Made by a program: the position numbers and the translations under genes
NCBI GenBank assembly: GCA_025454095.1
Contig: JALOPC010000135.1
Coordinates: forward strand, 1-9,456
DNA length: 9,456 nucleotides
Direction of reading: 5' to 3'
From: Syntrophales bacterium
GTDB taxonomy: Bacteria > Desulfobacterota > Syntrophia > Syntrophales > UBA2192
The notes under the pieces: generated by a model
What the model saw: the letters and a program-made list of their open reading frames with translations, nothing else
The model's database searches: none
What the model was told of the DNA's origin: nothing
In this document: positions 6,283-9,456 of the stretch, one piece after another
Numbering within the stretch: position 1 is the stretch's first letter
Layout of the letters: every line of letters begins with the position of its first letter

Positions 6283-6494
6283 CGAATCCGAACACTCCCG
6301 CCCGGTATCCCGCACAGCATGCCGGCCCGGAAAACGTCGGCCGCAGCGGAACGCAGCCGCCGCCCGATGGGGCATCCTCGGGATCTCTGTCAAGGAGTCA
6401 TCAGCTCGACGAGCGATTGCGGTGGACTCCATCACCGGTTCAGGAGTCATCAGTCCCGGAGGACAACGGCGGACTCCATCGCCGGATCGGTTTC
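6283..6494. other. eno 3' region / leader region of the ATPase cluster
   Basis: No supported gene. The first 100 bases after the eno stop hold the two tandem stem-loops at 6394-6480. Directly after them is TTGACA (6393-6388, minus strand), a perfect -35 match, but 16 to 18 bases on I find only GC-rich sequence and no -10. No T-run terminator is visible after eno. Transcription from eno may therefore read through into the ATPase cluster, or the cluster may have its own undetected promoter here. Confidence 0.4.
6394..6480 (-). ncRNA. Two tandem nested stem-loops after eno (candidate structured RNA)
   Basis: Read on the minus strand, two units about 47-49 bases apart each have an outer arm GGAGTC paired with GACTCC (6477-6472 with 6448-6443; 6430-6425 with 6399-6394). 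Inside each is a second stem that differs in sequence but keeps pairing: GTCC/GGAC in unit one with loop TCCG, and GCTC/GAGC in unit two with loop GTC. Both inner stems are followed by the same TGAT before the GACTCC arm. Units begin with the same GATGGAGTCC. The 3' arm of unit one can also pair with the 5' arm of unit two, giving an alternative fold. It fits no RNA family I know. It might be a 3' end stabiliser for eno mRNA, an attenuator for the ATPase cluster, or a dispersed REP-like element. Confidence 0.4.
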
Positions 6495-7772
6495 TTACGT
6501 TCTCTTCAACGGGTTCTCGAAGATCGCGGCCTTCCCCAACTCGTGTTCGATCTCCAGCAACCGGTTGTACTTGCAGATCCTCTCGCTGCGGCAGGCCGAA
6601 CCGGTCTTCAGCTGGCCCCCGCCCATGGCCACGGCGAAGTCCGCCAGGAAGGTGTCCTCCGTTTCGCCGGAGCGGTGGGAAATGACAAAACCCCAGCCGG
6701 CTCTTCGGCAAAGGTTGATCGCCTCGATCGTCTCCGTGACCGTGCCGATCTGGTTGAGCTTGATCAACACGGCATTGGCCGTCTTCTCCTGGATGCCCCG
6801 GGCGATGTATTTTGTGTTCGTCACGAAGTTATCATCGCCTACGATCTGGATACGCTCCCCCTGCCTCGCCGTCTGCTCGCGGAATCCTTCCCAATCGTCT
6901 TCGGCAAGACCGTCTTCGATGGAGACGATCGGGTACTTGTCGAGCCACGCACCGTACCAATCGATCATTTCGGAGCTGCTTTTCTTCCCCTGTCCCGATT
7001 TGACCAAATGGTATGCCCCTTCTTCATAGAAGGAACTCGCGGCAGGGTCGAGGGCCAACGCGATATCTTTGCCCGGCTTGTACCCGGCCGCCTCGATGGC
7101 CTCCAGGATCACCTCACAGGCCTCGTCATTGCTCTTCAGGTTTGGTGCAAACCCTCCTTCGTCTCCGACGCCTGTGGAATAGCCCTTTTTGCCGAGGATG
7201 GTCCTCAGGGCATGAAACGTCTCGGCGCCGTACCGCAGCGCCTCGGCGAAGGACGACGCGCCGACGGGCATGACCATGAACTCCTGCAGATCCACACTGT
7301 TCTGGGCGTGTTTGCCGCCGTTGAGAATGTTCAGCATGGGAACGGGTATCCGAAGGGCGTTGAATCCCCCCATGTAGGCGTAAAGCGGAAGCCCTGCCGC
7401 CATCGCCGCCGCGCGGGCCACGGCCATGGAGACGCTCACGATGGCATTCGCGCCGAGACGGCCCTTGTTCGGCGTCCCGTCGAGATGGATCATGAGGCGG
7501 TCGATCTCCGCCTGCCGGCTCGGGTCCATGTCGATGAGCACGGGGGCGATGATCTCGCTGACATTGGCCACGGCCCTCATCACGCCCTTGCCCAGGTAGC
7601 GGCTCTTGCCGTCCCGCAGCTCGACGGCCTCGTTTTCCCCGGTCGAAGCGCCCGACGGGCAGGAGGCGGAGGCCGTCATCCCGTTGTCGAGCGTCACGTA
7701 GGCCTTCACCGTGGGGTTTCCCCGGGAATCGAGGATCTCCATGGCGCGGATCGACTTGATTCTTGTACCCAT
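6495..7772 (-). CDS. eno: Enolase (phosphopyruvate hydratase), divergent subtype
   Basis: 425 residues, normal length. It interconverts 2-phosphoglycerate and phosphoenolpyruvate in glycolysis/gluconeogenesis. All catalytic and metal residues are present at an offset of three from E. coli numbering: H155, E164, E205 (GDEGGFAP), D242, E286 (SIEDG), D313, K338 (LIKLNQIG), H366/R367/S368 (SHRSGETED) and K389 (GQLKTGS). The loop SGASTG is at 40-45. Several usually conserved neighbours differ: KHAQN for [12 protein letters not shown] for the SEFY type, GDDNFVTN for GDDLFVTN, and GSACRSER for GS-SRSER. It therefore appears to be a divergent enolase subtype. AGGAGA lies six bases before the ATG. It sits 34 bases after the dynamin-like gene, so the two probably share a transcript, although no functional link is evident. 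Confidence 0.96.
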   Translation of the reverse strand: MGTRIKSIRAMEILDSRGNPTVKAYVTLDNGMTASASCPSGASTGENEAVELRDGKSRYLGKGVMRAVANVSEIIAPVLIDMDPSRQAEIDRLMIHLDGTPNKGRLGANAIVSVSMAVARAAAMAAGLPLYAYMGGFNALRIPVPMLNILNGGKHAQNSVDLQEFMVMPVGASSFAEALRYGAETFHALRTILGKKGYSTGVGDEGGFAPNLKSNDEACEVILEAIEAAGYKPGKDIALALDPAASSFYEEGAYHLVKSGQGKKSSSEMIDWYGAWLDKYPIVSIEDGLAEDDWEGFREQTARQGERIQIVGDDNFVTNTKYIARGIQEKTANAVLIKLNQIGTVTETIEAINLCRRAGWGFVISHRSGETEDTFLADFAVAMGGGQLKTGSACRSERICKYNRLLEIEHELGKAAIFENPLKRT

Positions 7773-7806
7773 TTCGTATCTCCTGTACCTGCCGGCCCGG
7801 GAGTCT

Positions 7807-9454
7807 TCAATTTGCCGACAGATCTTCCGAATATCGTTTCAGCTCGGCGATCATCTGACGGATCTCATCCGTCCGTCCCCGGGCGGAGGAGAGCAGCGAT
7901 TCGATCGTCGCCGTTTCGTCCCGGACATACTGCACCGCCTGTTTCTGCATGCCGTCGATGGCCGCGTTGATCCGGTCCTCCCACTGGGCCGCCAGGCGGT
8001 TGATGTTGGTCTCCACCTCCCAGGGGATCTTCTCGAGGAACCGTTTTTCGAAGGCCCGGCGGAACAGAAACATCGGGATCAGAAACCAGATCAGGTCGAG
8101 ATTGTAGTTGGAGGCGCGGAATGTCCGGATGTCGGGCTGTTCGGGCTCGGCGATCTTGATGTCCCACTCGGCCTCGGCCAGGCTCACGCCCAGCACCTTC
8201 TGGACGTTTCCGTTCAGGATCACGCGGAAGGCCTCCAGGGACCGTGCGAGACCCGCGTGGGCCTTCTTGAGCGTCCCGTAGAAGTGCCGTTGCTCCTTCC
8301 TGGAGACAAGGCGCATCTCCTCGGTCATCGTGTCGGCCACCCACTGCTCGTAGCAGCGCGTGAGCTGCCACAGGTTCCCCCGCCAGGTCTTCATCTCCGT
8401 CTCCAACCGCCGGATGACATCGTTCCAGAGGGGCCGCATGAGCCCCTGCAGGATGTTCATGATGAAAACCCGCGTCTGCTTCTGGTTCTCGCGGGCGATG
8501 AAGAAGAGCTGCTCCCGCATGGATTCGAAGCTCACCTTTTCGTCGAGGATCTGCCGCCGCAGGCTCTCCCGGTCCTCGTCGGCCTGCAGGGATCTCGAGG
8601 TAGCCGAGGCAGCCGCGGATCACGGAATTGGCCTTGTGCTGGAGGATCTTCCGGAACTCGAAGTCCCGGTTCAGAGCCAGCTTGAAGAAAAGTTCGGCCT
8701 CGAGCCGTTGCCGGAACTTCACCGTGTCCGTCTTCGTCGAGTAGAGGAAAATGGGGAATTCCCGATTCAGCTCCCGCTTCAGGGTGTCCTCGAAAAACCG
8801 GACGACTTCCTCCTGCTGGGACGGCGTGAGCAAGTCCGCCTTGGTGAGCAGGAGGATGATCCTCGGGGTGTACTGCGTCAGTTCGCGGATGAGCTGCACG
8901 TCGTTATCCGAAAGAGGCCGGTCGGCGCTCACCGCCAGGATGGCGGCGCCCACCTCGGGCAGCCAGTTGGCCGACACCTCCATGTGGGCTTTGAAGACGC
9001 TTCCCAGGCCGGGGGTGTCGACGAGCCGCAGCCCCGCGTAATCGGCCAGGGTTGGCAGCTCGATGTCAACCGTCTCCACGTTCTTCTCGTTCGAGGGGTT
9101 TTTCGCCTCGGCGGTGTACTCGTCGAGAGCGCTCACGGGGATCTCCTTCGCCGTGCCGTCGTAGAAGGAGATGAGGGCCCGTTCCCGCTCGCCGAACCGC
9201 AGGCGGGTGATGACCGTCGTGACGGGGATGACTCCCACGGGCAGGACGTCCCGCCCGATGAGGTTGTTGACGAAAGAACTCTTGCCGGCCTTGAACTGGC
9301 CGAGGATGGCCACGTCGATGGGCGGGTTCTCGACGAAGAGCCCCTCGCAGGCGTCGAGCTGTCGGTCGAGCGAGAGGATTTGCATCCTGTTGCAGACGGA
9401 ACGGACTCGCTGCAGTGCTCTCTGCGCGACGTGCTGGATGGTGGGCGACGTCAT
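7807..9454 (-). pseudogene. Bacterial dynamin-like GTPase, frameshifted near 8590
   Basis: Two frames together encode one protein. The N-terminal frame has P-loop GQFKAGKS (52-59), switch I T79/T80 (PVTT), DTPG (146-149) and TKAD (204-207): a dynamin-superfamily GTPase domain. The C-terminal frame (from about 8589 to 7807) has the long helical stalk with a hydrophobic stretch LDLIWFLIPMFLFRR, a likely membrane-insertion paddle. Joining at 8590 by skipping one C (CTC GAG ATC C CTG CAG) gives a continuous 548-residue protein, so one base is extra here, in a CCC run. It may be a sequencing error, a recent mutation or, less likely, a programmed +1 shift. The N-terminal frame stays open to 7865 but its tail is Pro/Arg/His-rich shadow sequence. 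Members of the family remodel or tether membranes with GTP. The ATG at 9454 is two bases from the window edge, so the true start could lie further upstream. Confidence 0.85.
8590..8625. repeat. Four imperfect 9-bp tandem units at the frameshift site
   Basis: The plus strand here reads GGATCTCGA, GGTAGCCGA, GGCAGCCGC, GGATCACGG: four degenerate 9-base units. They end exactly at the GGG run (8589-8591) where the two halves of the dynamin-like gene lose frame. On the coding strand the units encode part of a normal-looking helix (VIRGCLGYLEI), so the repeat may be coincidental. Confidence 0.4.
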
Positions 9455-9456
9455 GG

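Noticed and set aside
6388..6393. TTGACA on the minus strand as a promoter -35 box
   Set aside because: A perfect hexamer but no -10-like sequence 16-18 bases downstream; one hexamer alone is not enough.
6394..6450. TGATGA and CTGA in the tandem units as C/D-box guide RNA motifs
   Set aside because: C/D RNAs are archaeal/eukaryotic and the motif spacing does not fit; the gene content is bacterial.
6249..7970. 573-codon plus-strand frame
   Set aside because: It lies antisense to enolase; the high GC keeps complementary frames open, and the product is His/Arg-rich with no family resemblance.
7711..8685. Plus-strand frame with a GSRGSRGSR run
   Set aside because: Antisense to the dynamin-like gene; the run only reflects the 9-bp degenerate units at 8590-8625.

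Overview
The window is GC-rich DNA in which every gene I can support lies on the minus strand and is read from right to left. The gene set suggests a Gram-negative anaerobe of the old Deltaproteobacteria (Desulfobacterota, for example a Syntrophales-like lineage). It includes a YicC endoribonuclease, a MutS-like ATPase without the mismatch-reading domain, DUF6062-like Cys/His proteins, a dynamin-like GTPase and enolase. That assignment is an inference from style and content; there is no rRNA or other marker. I see no tRNA, rRNA, CRISPR array, transposase or plus-strand gene.

Right part (about 9454 to 6495): a bacterial dynamin-like GTPase, broken by a one-base frameshift near 8590, is followed 34 bases later by an enolase with all catalytic residues but several unusual flanking residues. 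A 463-base gap follows. It holds two tandem nested stem-loops just after eno and a possible 82-residue ORF that ends two bases before the next gene.

Middle part (6031 to 3054): five tightly packed genes, three of the four junctions overlapping. They encode a small P-loop ATPase with Arg in place of the Walker A Lys, a CxxC/CxxH double zinc-site protein, an unrecognised helical protein, a prenyltransferase/squalene-cyclase-like alpha/alpha-toroid protein without obvious catalytic motifs, and a zinc-ribbon plus HEAT-repeat protein. The architecture looks like one co-translated module of unknown function and is the best candidate here for an undescribed system.

Left part (2854 to 1): yicC, then a 46-residue ORF that overlaps both the yicC stop and the next start, then a second, larger CxxC/CxxH protein with a C-terminal coiled coil, then the first 259 codons of a MutS-family ATPase that runs off the left edge. 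The two CxxC/CxxH proteins share the same spacing in their second zinc site and look like paralogues, which links the left and middle parts.
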